Positions 10,550-20,510 of a DNA stretch of 64,000 nt are shown here, piece by piece (the stretch's first letter is position 1; every line of letters starts with the position of its first letter). Source of the DNA: Neonectria sp. B-13 (Eukaryota; Ascomycota; Sordariomycetes; Hypocreales; Nectriaceae); the NCBI GenBank assembly GCA_002682825.1, contig NOKP01000007.1, forward strand, positions 1,772,182-1,836,181, read 5' to 3'. Both the position numbers and the translations under genes were made by a program. The notes below the pieces were generated by a model. It had not been told where the DNA came from and ran no database searches. It worked only from the letters and a program-made list of their open reading frames with translations.

Positions 10550-12374
10550 CTACTTGATCAAATAGTAAGCTAGGTCTTCCCCTCTCTCGTCGCGGGCAGT
10601 CAGACCGTTACCCATGAACCTAAATCTGTTGCGTGACCAATGGTCAAAGTGGAAGTCTTCAGTCCTGAAGCTCTCTAGAATCTCTTTGAGATGCAGGATG
10701 CTCCCGGCATACATAGCCGTGACCTGGCCCTGTATCTTGTTTTTCTTGTACCAAGACCGGCAACCACTGGCCCAGACAGTTCGAGTCAAGACCTCCTGAG
10801 AATAAGTGTTGTAGTCGGCGGTTGCGCCCTCATCGACGGTGATGGACCTGGAACGGGCTTTGTGTTAGCACTCTCTGCTGATCTAGACGTCAGGTAGATA
10901 TAGAAACTTACTTGATATCTTCCGTCGCGATTTTTCTGCACCAGCGAAAGATGTAGTCTGATACCCACTCTATAACCGCCATGAGGCTGCCATGGCCGAT
11001 CGGGCAATTTGGCCCATTAAAAATGAAGTAGTTAGGCATGTTGGGGGCACAGATACTAAAGTATGCTGCCGGGTTGTCCCGCCACTGGTCCTCGAGGCGA
11101 ATTCCGTCTTTGCCGACGATCTCCCAGAACGGCAGAAAGCTCACATCGAACCCCGTGGCACAAACAATGATGTCAAAGTCCTCGATGCCTGTCGACGTCT
11201 CAATGCCGGTCTCCGTGACTCCCTTAATGGCGCCGAATTCCATGACCACGTTAGGCGCTTGCAGAGCCTCGAGGTAGCCGTCGCCAGGAGTCAGACGCCG
11301 ACAGCCGACCTTCCACTCGGGGATGAGCTTGGCGCACAGCTCAGGGTCATTGTTCAGGCGTGACTGCATTGTTGCCCTGAGTGCCTTTTCCGCTCCCAGC
11401 TGCTCTGGGGTGCCGACAATGCAGCTGTGGAAGACCTGGTTGATGTGATGTTCGATGAGCCTTCTCAGCTCAAGCAGCTTCTCTGGGTTCTCCCTGAGTT
11501 CTCTCTTTTGGTCTTCTGTGTACAGGAAGTTCTTCCCATCCGGCGTCACTGCTGACGCGAAATTGGCAGAAATCCAAGTTGGCGATCTGATATAGTTGAC
11601 AATTCTCGCAGCTTTCGGCTGCATCTTGGGCAAGGTCTGTATCGCTGAAGATCCATTGCCGATAATGGCCACGCGCTTGTCCGTCCAGTCAACCGTTGGG
11701 TCCCATGCGGCGGTGTGCAACTTCGTTCCCGTGAAGGAATCCAGGCCTTGAATGTCAGGCCAGCGCCACTTATTCAAGATGCCAGACCCATTGATGAGCA
11801 CGTCGGCCTCATCTCGAATAATGGTGCCGTTTTGTTCGATCTCGAGCTTCCACTTGCCTTTAACGTCGTCCCAGATGCTGGAGACAACCTTGCTGTTGAG
11901 CTGGACGCGCTCATCCAGGTTGTATTTCTCCGTTGTCCTCTTGATGTAGTCCCAAATCTCAGGACCGGAGGCATAGAAAGAGCTCCAGTCAGGGTTTGGT
12001 TCGAATGTGAAGGTATAAATGTGAGCCGGGACCTTATTCTCATGTCAGCAACTAGGTCGTGATGTTATCATGCCTCTACTTACATCACAGGCCACTCCAG
12101 GATACCTGTTTTCAAACCATGTCCCACCAACATCGGAGTTCTTTTCGTAGATAGTCAGGTCGATGAGACTATCTGCCGCCATCTCATGCTTCCACTTATA
12201 CGCCATCATAAGTCCAGAGTAGCCAGCACCGACGCAAACGACGCGGAGCTTTCGTCGGGAATGGAGAGGCTGTTCCATGAAGGGGATCCAGTTGGAGGGC
12301 TTGGGTGCCACTGCTGGCTTCTCGACACCATTGTTCGAGTTGTCAAAGACGGTCTGCGGAATGACGGAGCCCAT
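10550..12374 (-). CDS. Flavin-containing Baeyer-Villiger monooxygenase
   Basis: FAD/NADPH-dependent type I Baeyer-Villiger monooxygenase that inserts oxygen next to a ketone to give an ester or lactone. Three exons (12374-12084, 12032-10912, 10847-10550) give 569 residues; introns of 51 and 64 nt are GT-AG and phase-consistent. Visible motifs are the FAD Rossmann VVCVGAGYSGL, DVGGTW, GVACDVPAHIYTF, the BVMO fingerprint FTGTKLHTAAWD (F-x-G-x3-H-x3-W), the NADPH Rossmann VAIIGNGSSAIQT, and CATGFD late in the protein. No signal peptide, so probably cytosolic. The gene faces an esterase across a shared upstream region; that pairing is the usual logic for ketone cleavage by ester formation then hydrolysis. 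The true substrate cannot be read from sequence. Confidence 0.94.
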
Positions 12375-13319
12375 TGTTGAGGTATTGTGTTCGAAGAGAA
12401 GTTGGAGATGTTGATCAAGTCTTGTTTCTCAATTTGCGATGAATGTTTAGTGCTTCTGCTCAAGACTCGAGTTCAAATGGATATTTTTATTATTTAATAG
12501 TTTTCCAGGTCTCTTGATTCAACCAAATATTCCTTCATCGGGTACCAGCGTGTCCGGAATCTCGCTCTACGCATCGGATCGAGTTTACAAACATCACTCG
12601 GAAGCCTTGGATTTCATTATCTTCCGAAACATCATAATGAGGCTAAAGTCGAAGTGAAAGCTAATAAAGAGGGTATAGAGCGCTTGCCGAGGCTTGTAGA
12701 TATGGGTTAATGGCCGGGTCGAACACTACAAGGTTGCGGTAACGAGTTTGCAACAGCCGGGGACCAAGTGTCCGAAAGGAGCTTCGGATAAAGAACAAGG
12801 GCAAGGGCCCTCAGCTACCTAAATTACTTTTCCGCTAGCCTCTAATGGCAAGCTTGTTGGCGCTGGTGCAATAGCGTGTCCTTGAAGAGACGTCCAGTCA
12901 GGCTTGGACGAGAACAGTATAGACCGACGCAAGCCTGCATCGGGTGATTGCTAGCCTGTATCGGAAGACTGCATGCCTGCATCGGAAGAGGGCTCTAACA
13001 TTTGCATCCAAAAAGCTACCCAGGTTATCGGGGCTAACACTAACTCCATCTTAGAATGCACGAGGTATCGGACCAAGTGATACTTTCCCCTGGGCGGTAC
13101 AAGGCCCCTATAGAGAAAAACCAAAAGTTTATTGAGTTCCCTGGAAGTCGAATGTTGCTATTTAAAACGTCAATTTCCTTGAAGACAGTAATTCTTCAAT
13201 AAGAAAATACAATTCTTTTATGAGTCCTCTTCACATGAACAAGCCCACCACCCTTACATCCAGTTCTCTAAGCAAATTCACTTTTCGCGTGCAACAACAT
13301 GATTCTATCCCCGTCATGG
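12375..13319. promoter_or_regulatory. Divergent promoter region between monooxygenase and esterase, with 21-bp direct repeats
   Basis: No gene. Bases 12933-12993 hold three copies of a 21-bp unit beginning GCCTGCATCGG or GCCTGTATCGG at exact 21-bp spacing (12933, 12954, 12975), i.e. on the same face of the helix. Each contains a CGG triplet, the half-site type bound by Zn2Cys6 proteins, and a Zn2Cys6 gene lies 1.8 kb away. That the repeats are its operator is inference. Confidence 0.5.
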
Positions 13320-14376
13320 CTCAAGGTGAACACTCGTCCCGATCTATTGACCCGCTTCACTGGCTGATCTGGCGAAGTTCGAGGAAGAGTACGGCCAACG
13401 GCCGGTGTTCAAGGGCACCGTAGAGGAAATGAATGCCCAGTTCGTCGCGCTGGGCAGAAGCCTGGGACCACTGTACCCGCCGCCGTCTGACAGAGTTGCC
13501 GTAGAGGAAGGCGACTACAAGGGCACAGCATATCGCATCTACACCCCACACGCCGTGGAGGGCGTTGAGAACGAGAAACTTCCCGTTGGCGTGTACTTCC
13601 ATGGCGGCGGTTTTGTACTCGGCAACTTAGACTCGGATGACTTCTTCTGCCGGGAGATCGCGGTGAATGCCAACGTCATTATCGTCGCCGTTAACTATAG
13701 ACTTGCGCCAGCTCACAAAGCGCCGGCCCAGCTGGAAGACGCCGTGAAGATGGTTGAGTGGGTGAGTTCTTCCGGGCAACATTCGCGGCCGTTAGAGACA
13801 ACCGGCTAAAACGGAACGCTCTTTTGGCAGGTCTATCTTGATGCCGCCAACGACCACGCAAACCGGACAAAGTTGTTCACCATTGGCACATCGGCCGGCG
13901 GCGCACTCGCACTTGGTGTTGCCCGCAAAGTTGGGCTCAGTCAATCGATAATACCCGATGATGCTGTTAAAGGCGTCGTTGCATTTGACCCCGTCATCTT
14001 TCACCCGGCAAACTGGCAGGGTGTGCGGCCGACACAACTGCCCGTCAACACGCCCATCATCGATCAAGAATCCCTACTTCAGTACTTTGAACTTGGTGGT
14101 GTACAGCAAGACAATCTGGATTACTTCGTCGGGTTGGACCCTGAAAGTCACGCTCGCTTTCCCCCAGCGTATATTGTCACTTCTGGGGTGGACCCTCTGA
14201 GGCATGATGGACAGGTCCTCGCGGAATCAATGACACATCACAGGGTACAAGTTAAAAGGGATCATTACGACTCGTTGCCACATTGCTTCTGGATTGTTCC
14301 TACGCTTCCGGAGTCTGCAGAGTTCGCTTTGAATGCGTTTGAGGGCATCAAATGGGTTCTGGACACGATGCATTAG
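13319..14376 (+). CDS. HSL-type alpha/beta hydrolase (esterase), N-terminal frame broken
   Basis: Alpha/beta hydrolase-3 (hormone-sensitive lipase) family carboxylesterase. The oxyanion-hole motif is YFHGGGFVLG, the nucleophile elbow is GTSAGG, the Asp region is GVDPLRHDG and the catalytic His is in SLPHCFW. One intron (13762-13830, GT-AG, 69 nt) joins MVEW to VYLDAAND. The C-terminal exon ends at TAG 14376. The 5' end is odd: ATG 13319 opens MAQGEHSSRSIDP, but the frame that gives LADLAKFEEEYGQRPVFKG is offset by one base at the GACCCG run near 13349, and an in-frame TGA precedes it. Without a correction the first usable ATG is 13429, which removes about two dozen expected N-terminal residues. 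Likely role: hydrolysing the ester made by the neighbouring monooxygenase (inference). Confidence 0.88.
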
Positions 14377-14741
14377 TTCTAGCAAGATTGAAAACCTCTT
14401 CGTCATTTCCATTCAGCTCGTCCCAGAGCCTCATGACCACAACCCGCGAGTAAAATGTGCCAAGTTCATCTGTACCGTCCGCGTGCGTACAAAAGACAAT
14501 CTGCTATAGTCTTCCTCACAATGTTAGTTCACCGTACAGTTGCACCATACATCCGCAAATGCCGACTGCGGCTTCTCAGTTCCGCAAGGGAAACCTTACT
14601 GTATGCTTTGGAAAACCACACTGAAGTCAGCGTTGTGTCTTACTGTCAGATTGTGTATTGTTGGACAAATATCGACGCCGAGCTCTGAGACATCATCTTC
14701 CAGTAGTCTAGAGTCTGTTCCTAGCCAGAATCGTGCCGATA
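14377..14741. other. Convergent intergenic spacer
   Basis: The spacer separates the ends of the esterase (plus) and the Zn2Cys6 regulator (minus). It must hold both 3' ends. I see no gene or clear repeat in it. Confidence 0.5.
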
Positions 14742-16904
14742 TCAAGACCAGTTGCCTTGCTGTTGGAGGATATCCATGACTGACTGATCGACTAGCATGT
14801 CCGCAACCTGGAGCGGGCAAGTATAGGGGACAGAAGTTGAAGGAGGCTCATTGTCCAGCCACTCAAATGCAAGCGTCGTGGGTGATAGAGGTAGAGCCAA
14901 GTCTGCCATGGTCGCGAAATCAGGCATCATGTCTTCAACGCCGAAATTGATGTATTCTCGGGGTCCAGGGCAAGCGGGGCTTGTCGAATCGCAATGGTCA
15001 CTGTTGCAGGCCTCCTCGGCATTTGGCTCGGGCGCAGAACAGTCTTTGGGGTGAACAGGTGAGTTCGGGGCTCCTCCGCCAAATGCTACCTCATTAAAAA
15101 GAGGTTGCATCTGGGTGTTGATATTGTTGTGCACTATGCCGAACAAACCCTCGATAAGTACGCTCTGGCGTTCCATCTTCCGTTTAAACCTCCGTTCAAG
15201 ATAAACATTACATGCAGCTTGGAGGTTTTCAACAGCAGCCAGATTCCGCTTGGAGCTTGCATCCCAATCGCTGAACATGAGAAGCAACCTTCGTGCCCTG
15301 GTAAGGCTCTTGCCAATAGGGAACATGGAGTCCATGTCACCAAGTTGGGCCACTCCCAGAACCAAGGAAGCAACGAAAAGGGAGTTGACCACAAACGGAA
15401 GCCGCTTTGGAATCTCGTCACTTGACCTCAGAGCTCTTAGGAGGTCCACAGTGCGTATGGCTGAATCAACACAGGCGTGGCTAGCGATGCGGTCTAGCGA
15501 AGTTTCGATATTGGCATCTTCGTCGGGAGTGCTGTTAGACGTAGTCTCGGAAACACGTTTCGACACGCTCTTGACCAGAAATGGCCGCGCCACCAGCATT
15601 ATCGCCCAGTAATATGCTTCTTTGACATGATAGAGGCCGATGTTGGGCGCTTTTTTGCCCGCTCCGGTGTCAATAAACTCGGTAGATTTGGTATTATCGG
15701 CGGCCAGCCCCGTGGAAAATCTCTTGGTCCATTGCCTTTGGTGTTCAGTTATCCGCTCCAAGGCATATTTCGATGTGGCGCGTCTTGAGTATACGTCGGT
15801 TAGAATTGTTTCAAAAATGAAGCATAGGTCGTTGGAAGCCGAGTAGTCGGCCTCGGCGGCGGTGTCGCGGGTCTCGTACGTCGACGGAGGGTGGCCCAAG
15901 GACGCGCTCATGAAGAGGTCCAGCACTCGCAAGACCTTCCAGAGACGCTCACGCGCATCGTATTGTGAGGAGCCATACAAGGCATTTACATCCCTGCGGT
16001 TGATGCCCAAGGCATAGCCGGCGCGGACGGCTGTGCCAAGATACATGAAGGCTGCCTCTCCTCGTGAAGCTCCCAGCAGATACATAGTTACAAGTGCATG
16101 GGCCTGGGCCGTGCAAACATCCGGGGTTTCCATATTCTGAGAAACAGCGCAGAATCGACCGTAGTTGAAGTATCTCTCAGCAATTTCATCTCGATTCTCA
16201 GGACACGCCTGGCTGCCGATGGCGAAGATGAGAAAAAAGATGGTCGTCATAGCGTGCTGCTTGTGCTCGTCCATCTCAGCGCGTAGCCATTGTGAAAGAC
16301 TGCTGCGCAGCTCCTGCTCATCAAAGAGAACTGCAACGATGTTTATGGCTTGAAAGAACCATCGAAGGAAATACAAGGCGTCAGATGGTTCAGGTTTCGG
16401 GGGCGGTTGTGTTGCAACGCCAGGAGCCCAGGATGGTTGCCCTGGAGCCTGTGTCGCTGCCAACATATCTTCGGTATCGTCGGCAATTATGCCTGGCCCC
16501 AAGGAATCGCGTACCAGATGTCGTGCGATCTGTAGGAAAGATTTGTTGGCGGAATCATTGATGGTTATGGCACTCGCTCGACCAGTCGACTTCGGTCGTA
16601 ATGGAGGCTGCGTAGAGGCGTTCTGTAGGGCATGATGCGACGTGGAGGTATCAGTTCCTTGTAATCGAACTGATTGATGATCGATACCGAGCTCACTATG
16701 GGTGTTAAGTTCGGAGTCACCGCATGGCAGGGAGGAGTTGAGAGTCCGTGGCGACGGCATGAAGCTGCATTGGTTGGCGACTCCACGGATACTGCAGCGT
16801 CCGCAGGGCAGTTGACCATCGCAACGCTCCTTGCGGCGCTTACAATGGTCACAGGCTCGGGCGCACCGACGGCGTTCCCAGTGCTTGACTCTCCGGTGAG
16901 GCAT
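14742..16904 (-). CDS. Zn2Cys6 binuclear-cluster transcription factor with fungal-specific TF domain
   Basis: Nuclear transcription activator/repressor of 720 residues in one uninterrupted exon. The N-terminal zinc cluster is complete, with six Cys in CARACDHCKRRKERCDG followed by PCGRC and NQC (about residues 14-46). A Ser/Thr-rich linker follows. The middle region from about residue 175 (LRWFFQAINIVAVLFDEQEL, later YLLGASRGEAAFMYLGTAVR) is typical of the fungal_trans domain, with the conserved AGYALGINR. The acidic C-terminus ends in MDILQQQGNWS. The ATG at 16904 is the first possible start. It lies in the middle of the SDR/monooxygenase/esterase block and is the obvious candidate regulator. 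The CGG-containing 21-bp repeats at 12.93-12.99 kb may be its sites (inference). Confidence 0.93.
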   Translation of the reverse strand: MPHRRVKHWERRRCARACDHCKRRKERCDGQLPCGRCSIRGVANQCSFMPSPRTLNSSLPCGDSELNTHSELGIDHQSVRLQGTDTSTSHHALQNASTQPPLRPKSTGRASAITINDSANKSFLQIARHLVRDSLGPGIIADDTEDMLAATQAPGQPSWAPGVATQPPPKPEPSDALYFLRWFFQAINIVAVLFDEQELRSSLSQWLRAEMDEHKQHAMTTIFFLIFAIGSQACPENRDEIAERYFNYGRFCAVSQNMETPDVCTAQAHALVTMYLLGASRGEAAFMYLGTAVRAGYALGINRRDVNALYGSSQYDARERLWKVLRVLDLFMSASLGHPPSTYETRDTAAEADYSASNDLCFIFETILTDVYSRRATSKYALERITEHQRQWTKRFSTGLAADNTKSTEFIDTGAGKKAPNIGLYHVKEAYYWAIMLVARPFLVKSVSKRVSETTSNSTPDEDANIETSLDRIASHACVDSAIRTVDLLRALRSSDEIPKRLPFVVNSLFVASLVLGVAQLGDMDSMFPIGKSLTRARRLLLMFSDWDASSKRNLAAVENLQAACNVYLERRFKRKMERQSVLIEGLFGIVHNNINTQMQPLFNEVAFGGGAPNSPVHPKDCSAPEPNAEEACNSDHCDSTSPACPGPREYINFGVEDMMPDFATMADLALPLSPTTLAFEWLDNEPPSTSVPYTCPLQVADMLVDQSVMDILQQQGNWS

Positions 16905-17888
16905 ACTTCCAGGTTCCGATATGTAAAATCAGTTTGTGTTGTAGATGCATGAATGAACAAGGTGGACGTGGAAAATCCGGGGTTGGAGGCGTTTTGCGGG
17001 GTCATCGGCAGACGTTCCTCCGGGGACTCCATCAGGTACTCCACACGCGTTCCCACTCTTCTTTGCTTAAAGACATTAACCTCAAAATACGATTAGGTAC
17101 CTAATTAGTCTGGTTGTATTAACGCCGGCGAGGTCGGATTCCATTGGAGCTTATGGAGTGTGAGTAGCCTTAATAGACGAATGTCCATTGGCCTACGACT
17201 AAGTAGTTCCACTTGGAACATGGGATCAGTCAAAGGAACCATGAAATAACACCGCCCTCGTCAACTTGGCCCAAGCCGGAGCTACCGAGGGCCTCAACCA
17301 TATTACTCAAGCAGAGATTCAGCCCTCAGTAGTAATCGACTAGCTCTTTAGCATTGTTCCATGAGACTGACAAGAGCAACAAGAGGAGACCAAGGGACGG
17401 AGAGGAAAATGCAGACATCCATCCGTACAGTCAAAATGTAGGCAAATGGCAAGACAGAGGGGCTAATTTCAGGGCTTAGTGCTTATTACATCTTGAGCAA
17501 ATGGTAGAAGACTCGGTACTCTCTCCCACTATGACATTTCATTACAGTCGGCTGTGATGAATTGAATCAGTTGTATGCCCTCTCTCTTCGAGGATACCCT
17601 AAAGGCATTCCACTCAAGTAGTGATCTAAGCTAAAATCGCTCGCTGTACTTGCTTTCGGATCCCTGACTATGTATGGGTTTCGTCATTAGCCCTGGTGAC
17701 AATTGAATTCCCTTAACAGAAATTCTGACGCTAGCAGGACATGGGGCTGCTGATGATTAAATTGAGATGGTGGTGACAATTAGCAGGATCTCAATCGGTA
17801 GACATTTTCACGGCCTACAGATGCGCACGCGCCCTCAACGCGGCCGCCGACCCTGGCTCGGGGCCCAGACCCCGATATAATATCAGGC
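16905..17888. other. Intergenic region upstream of the regulator
   Basis: No gene recognised. A block at about 17728-17765 (CGCTAGCAGGACATGGGGC) resembles 48842-48880 (CGCTAGCAGGATATGGGGC), so a short dispersed repeat may be present. The rest is unassigned. Confidence 0.4.
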
Positions 17889-18150
17889 TCGGCATTATGA
17901 CATAAACAGCCCTATGAGCCGGCTGGAGGGTCGCCCCGACCTAGAAACAATCCCTGGCAAACCCAGGTCCAATGCATGTAAAGTTTGCCCGACAGGGAAA
18001 ACTCTATTTGGCTGCTGCAGCAGAATTAATTACAACGTGAATCTAACTGAGATAGTTTCGCATGTCCCTAAGTCGGTCCAGCTCCCCGCAACCATGGGGC
18101 GGCGCTGCCTGGCCCATAAAGCTCTCTTACCCCTATCCTCCTTCGCTGCT
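17889..18150 (-). repeat. Dispersed repeat, right arm of an inverted pair
   Basis: This is the reverse-complement partner of 5915-6191, with the same ordered blocks (AGGCTCGGCATTATGACATA, GAGCCGGCTGGAGG, GGTCCAATGCATGTAAAG, AACTGAGATAGTTTCG, AAGCTCTCTTACCCC). The two arms enclose the SDR, monooxygenase, esterase and regulator. Similarity weakens past about 18150. Confidence 0.75.
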
Positions 18151-18831
18151 CGCAACTCGGCCCCTGGCTGCTTTCAGCCATACGACACCAATATTCACCG
18201 GAAGGACCGGAATCGGTATGCCGGAAGCCGTGATGTATCCGGATTCTCAGAGGACCTTGATGAGTGATACAAAAGTTGCATGAATGAGGACCCCGTCGCG
18301 GGAGGAGAAAAGTCGGTCCAGGTCCAGGCCATGGCATCATGCAACTCTACCAGAGATAAATACCACGGATTTGTAAAGGTTAGAACAAGCCTGGTCCTGG
18401 TGGATTGCTGCGTACGTACGGATACTCTCGACCACATTCTCGTAGCTCGACGCCAAAGACGGCTTAGTCTCGTTCTGACCTTGTAGGTGGGAATCGACTC
18501 ACACGACTTGCGTAGTAGTAGTACTCTGTACTTCGCCGCCAGCTCGAACGCCACCGTGGTGTCCTGCCCATCGTGGCTGTCCCCTGAGTCGTTGCTATTT
18601 GTTAAACTGCGGGGGGGAATTTCGCCGACAGAGGAATCGGGGTCTCTAGTAAGAGTCAAGTACAGTTCTGATTGTGAGAGTTCTATCCCGTGGTACCTGT
18701 CTAATAGTGGGCAGGCCATGTTTCGTTCAAGACTTATAAAGTCGCCGTGAGGTTCGAAGCAGTCATCTGAGTACGTACTGTATACGAGACCCGCAGCTTC
18801 TGCTTTTGCCGACTGAAAATCCTCGATCACT
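18151..18831. other. Region upstream of the second SDR; open frames of unknown meaning
   Basis: A long minus-strand open frame (18911-18195) covers this stretch and runs into the SDR's first exon in antisense. Its composition is not clearly proteinlike, and I recognise no domain, so I do not call it. Otherwise no gene is visible. Confidence 0.35.
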
Positions 18832-19837
18832 ATGAAGTTTAGTATCCCAGATCTGACCGGAAAGGTATTCTTGGTCACAGGAGGTCTGTCATCACCCTGA
18901 TCCATATTCACAACAAGAGGGACAAGAAGTCGTCCTTGACGGACATGAGTCGAGCTGCCTCATTTTCCAAAGCTAAAATCTGTTTCATGCAGGAACGGCA
19001 GGAATTGGAAAAGAAACACTGCTCGCACTCGCCAGACACAACCCGGCTTAGCTATACTTCACCGGCCGTAATGCCCAAGCTGCCACGAACCTCGTCACGG
19101 AACTCAACCACATGTCTCCATCGGTCAAGATTAAGTTTCTTAAATGCGACCTTGCCGACCACGAATCCATCGTGAATGCCGTCAGGACAAACTTTACGTC
19201 CGACCGTCTCGACATCCTCATCGCAAACGCAGGCGTGTGTGCTGTTCCTCCAGCTAGGACCAGGGACGGACACGAGGTACAGTTCGGTACCAACCATTTT
19301 GGACACTCCGTCCTCTTCAAACTTCTCCTACCGACAATGTTGCGCACCACAGAGCTTCCGGGCGCCGATGTTCGGCTCGTCATCGTCGCCAGCTCCCTCT
19401 ATTCCCAGGCGCCGCGCGGGGGAATATTGTTCGAGGGCCTCAGTACGACACAGGAGAACCTAAACACGTGGACGCGCTACGGGCAGAGCAAGCTGGCGAA
19501 TGTACTGTACGCGGCCGAGGTGGCGAGGCGGTACCCCAAAATCACAACTGTGTCACTCCACCCCGGGATTGTGGGAACAGGCTTGGTTGAGGGCCTCGGC
19601 CTGGTCTCGAAGGCTCTGGTCTATCTAGGCGCTGGATTCAGACTGAAGAGTCCAGAGGAGGGAGCCAGGAATGGACTGTGGGCAGCTACGACGGCGCTGA
19701 ACAACGTAAGATCCGGGACATATTACGAGCGGGTTGGGAAGGAAGCTAAGCTCGGTTCTACCGCCAGAGACGGGGACTTGGCTAAGAGACTGTGGGACTG
19801 GACAGAGGGGCAGCTTGAGGCTCTCGAAATTCAGTAA
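18832..19837 (+). pseudogene. Second SDR (NAD(P)-dependent oxidoreductase) with a premature stop
   Basis: Retinol-dehydrogenase-like SDR of about 300 residues. Exon 1 (18832-18883) encodes MKFSIPDLTGKVFLVTGG. A 109-nt GT-AG intron (18884-18992, branch-like GCTAAAAT) leads to TAGIGKETLLALARHNPA, which completes the TGGTAGIG cofactor motif. The next codon is TAG (19049-19051), where LYFTGRNAQAAT then continues in the same frame. Downstream all family features are intact: CDLADHES, ILIANAGV, VASSLYSQ and the active-site YGQSK, ending at TAA 19837. Apart from this single codon the frame looks healthy, so it may be a recent pseudogene, a read-through gene or a sequence error. An ATG at 19112 would give a protein without the cofactor motif. 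Confidence 0.8.
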
Positions 19838-20266
19838 TGGATGCACGCCATGCACAAGGGACCACATGCTACTCAGCCAGTGATTCTGAATACCGTCAAT
19901 CCAGGTCTGTGTCATTCGGAGCTCGACAAGGATGTTGAGGTGTAGCTAGATTACACCCTCACTCTTCCATCAGAGCAGCAATAAGTACAGGATTGACATC
20001 GTTTCTAAACTCCAGGGCGTGGCTGGCACCATTCTCACGGTCGCGAAGGTACTGATGGCATGAACAACGGAGGTGGGAGGCCGTACGCTCGTTCATAGTG
20101 TGGCTGCTAGAGAAGAGTCTTGTGGACAGTAGATGAGTGGGTGCAGAGTTAAGGAGCTAAGCGCGTTTGTAAGGAGCAGGGAGAGAGCAGAAGTCTAAGA
20201 GTGTGTGCACAAAACGTGGATGGGGATTCTTGAGACCATTCAGCTAGGAATTGCCAACAAGATCTA
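19838..20266 (+). pseudogene. Decayed C-terminal half of an SDR related to the 8.8-kb gene
   Basis: The sequence directly behind the second SDR matches the 3' half of the SDR at 9.5-9.94 kb, not its neighbour. It reads HKGPHATQPVILNTVNPGLC then HSELDKDVE, a relic intron, then GVAGTILTVAKVL, TTEVGGRTLVHSVAA, CRVKELSAFVRS and ILETIQLGIANKI. Three in-frame stops (TGA, TAG, TAA) sit where the 9.8-kb gene has CGA, a TAT/CAG-type codon and CAA. At least the CGA and CAA changes are C-to-T. No N-terminal half exists. It is a fragment left by duplication and decay. Confidence 0.8.
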
Positions 20267-20510
20267 ACATCACATAGAATCATACGACTGAAAAGAATTA
20301 AGGACAATTGGGTTACAATATACGGTAAATCGAGGTCGAAAGTTATCCATCTATTCTTCCTCGACTTGCCATCTGCCCAAACTCTGACAAACTTATCGCC
20401 CGACAAAGCCCCTTCGGCGTGCATGAAACGAACTGCATATTTAACCCAGATCGAAAGAGTTGGTCATTGCAAGCTTCCTAGAGTCAAATCATAGGATCGG
20501 TTATTTGATA

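Noticed and set aside
16565..17056. 163-codon minus-strand open frame
   Set aside because: Shadow of the Zn2Cys6 gene's first 110 codons in another frame.
18195..18911. 238-codon minus-strand open frame overlapping the second SDR
   Set aside because: It is antisense to a real SDR exon at one end, has no recognisable domain and overlaps a dispersed repeat region nearby.
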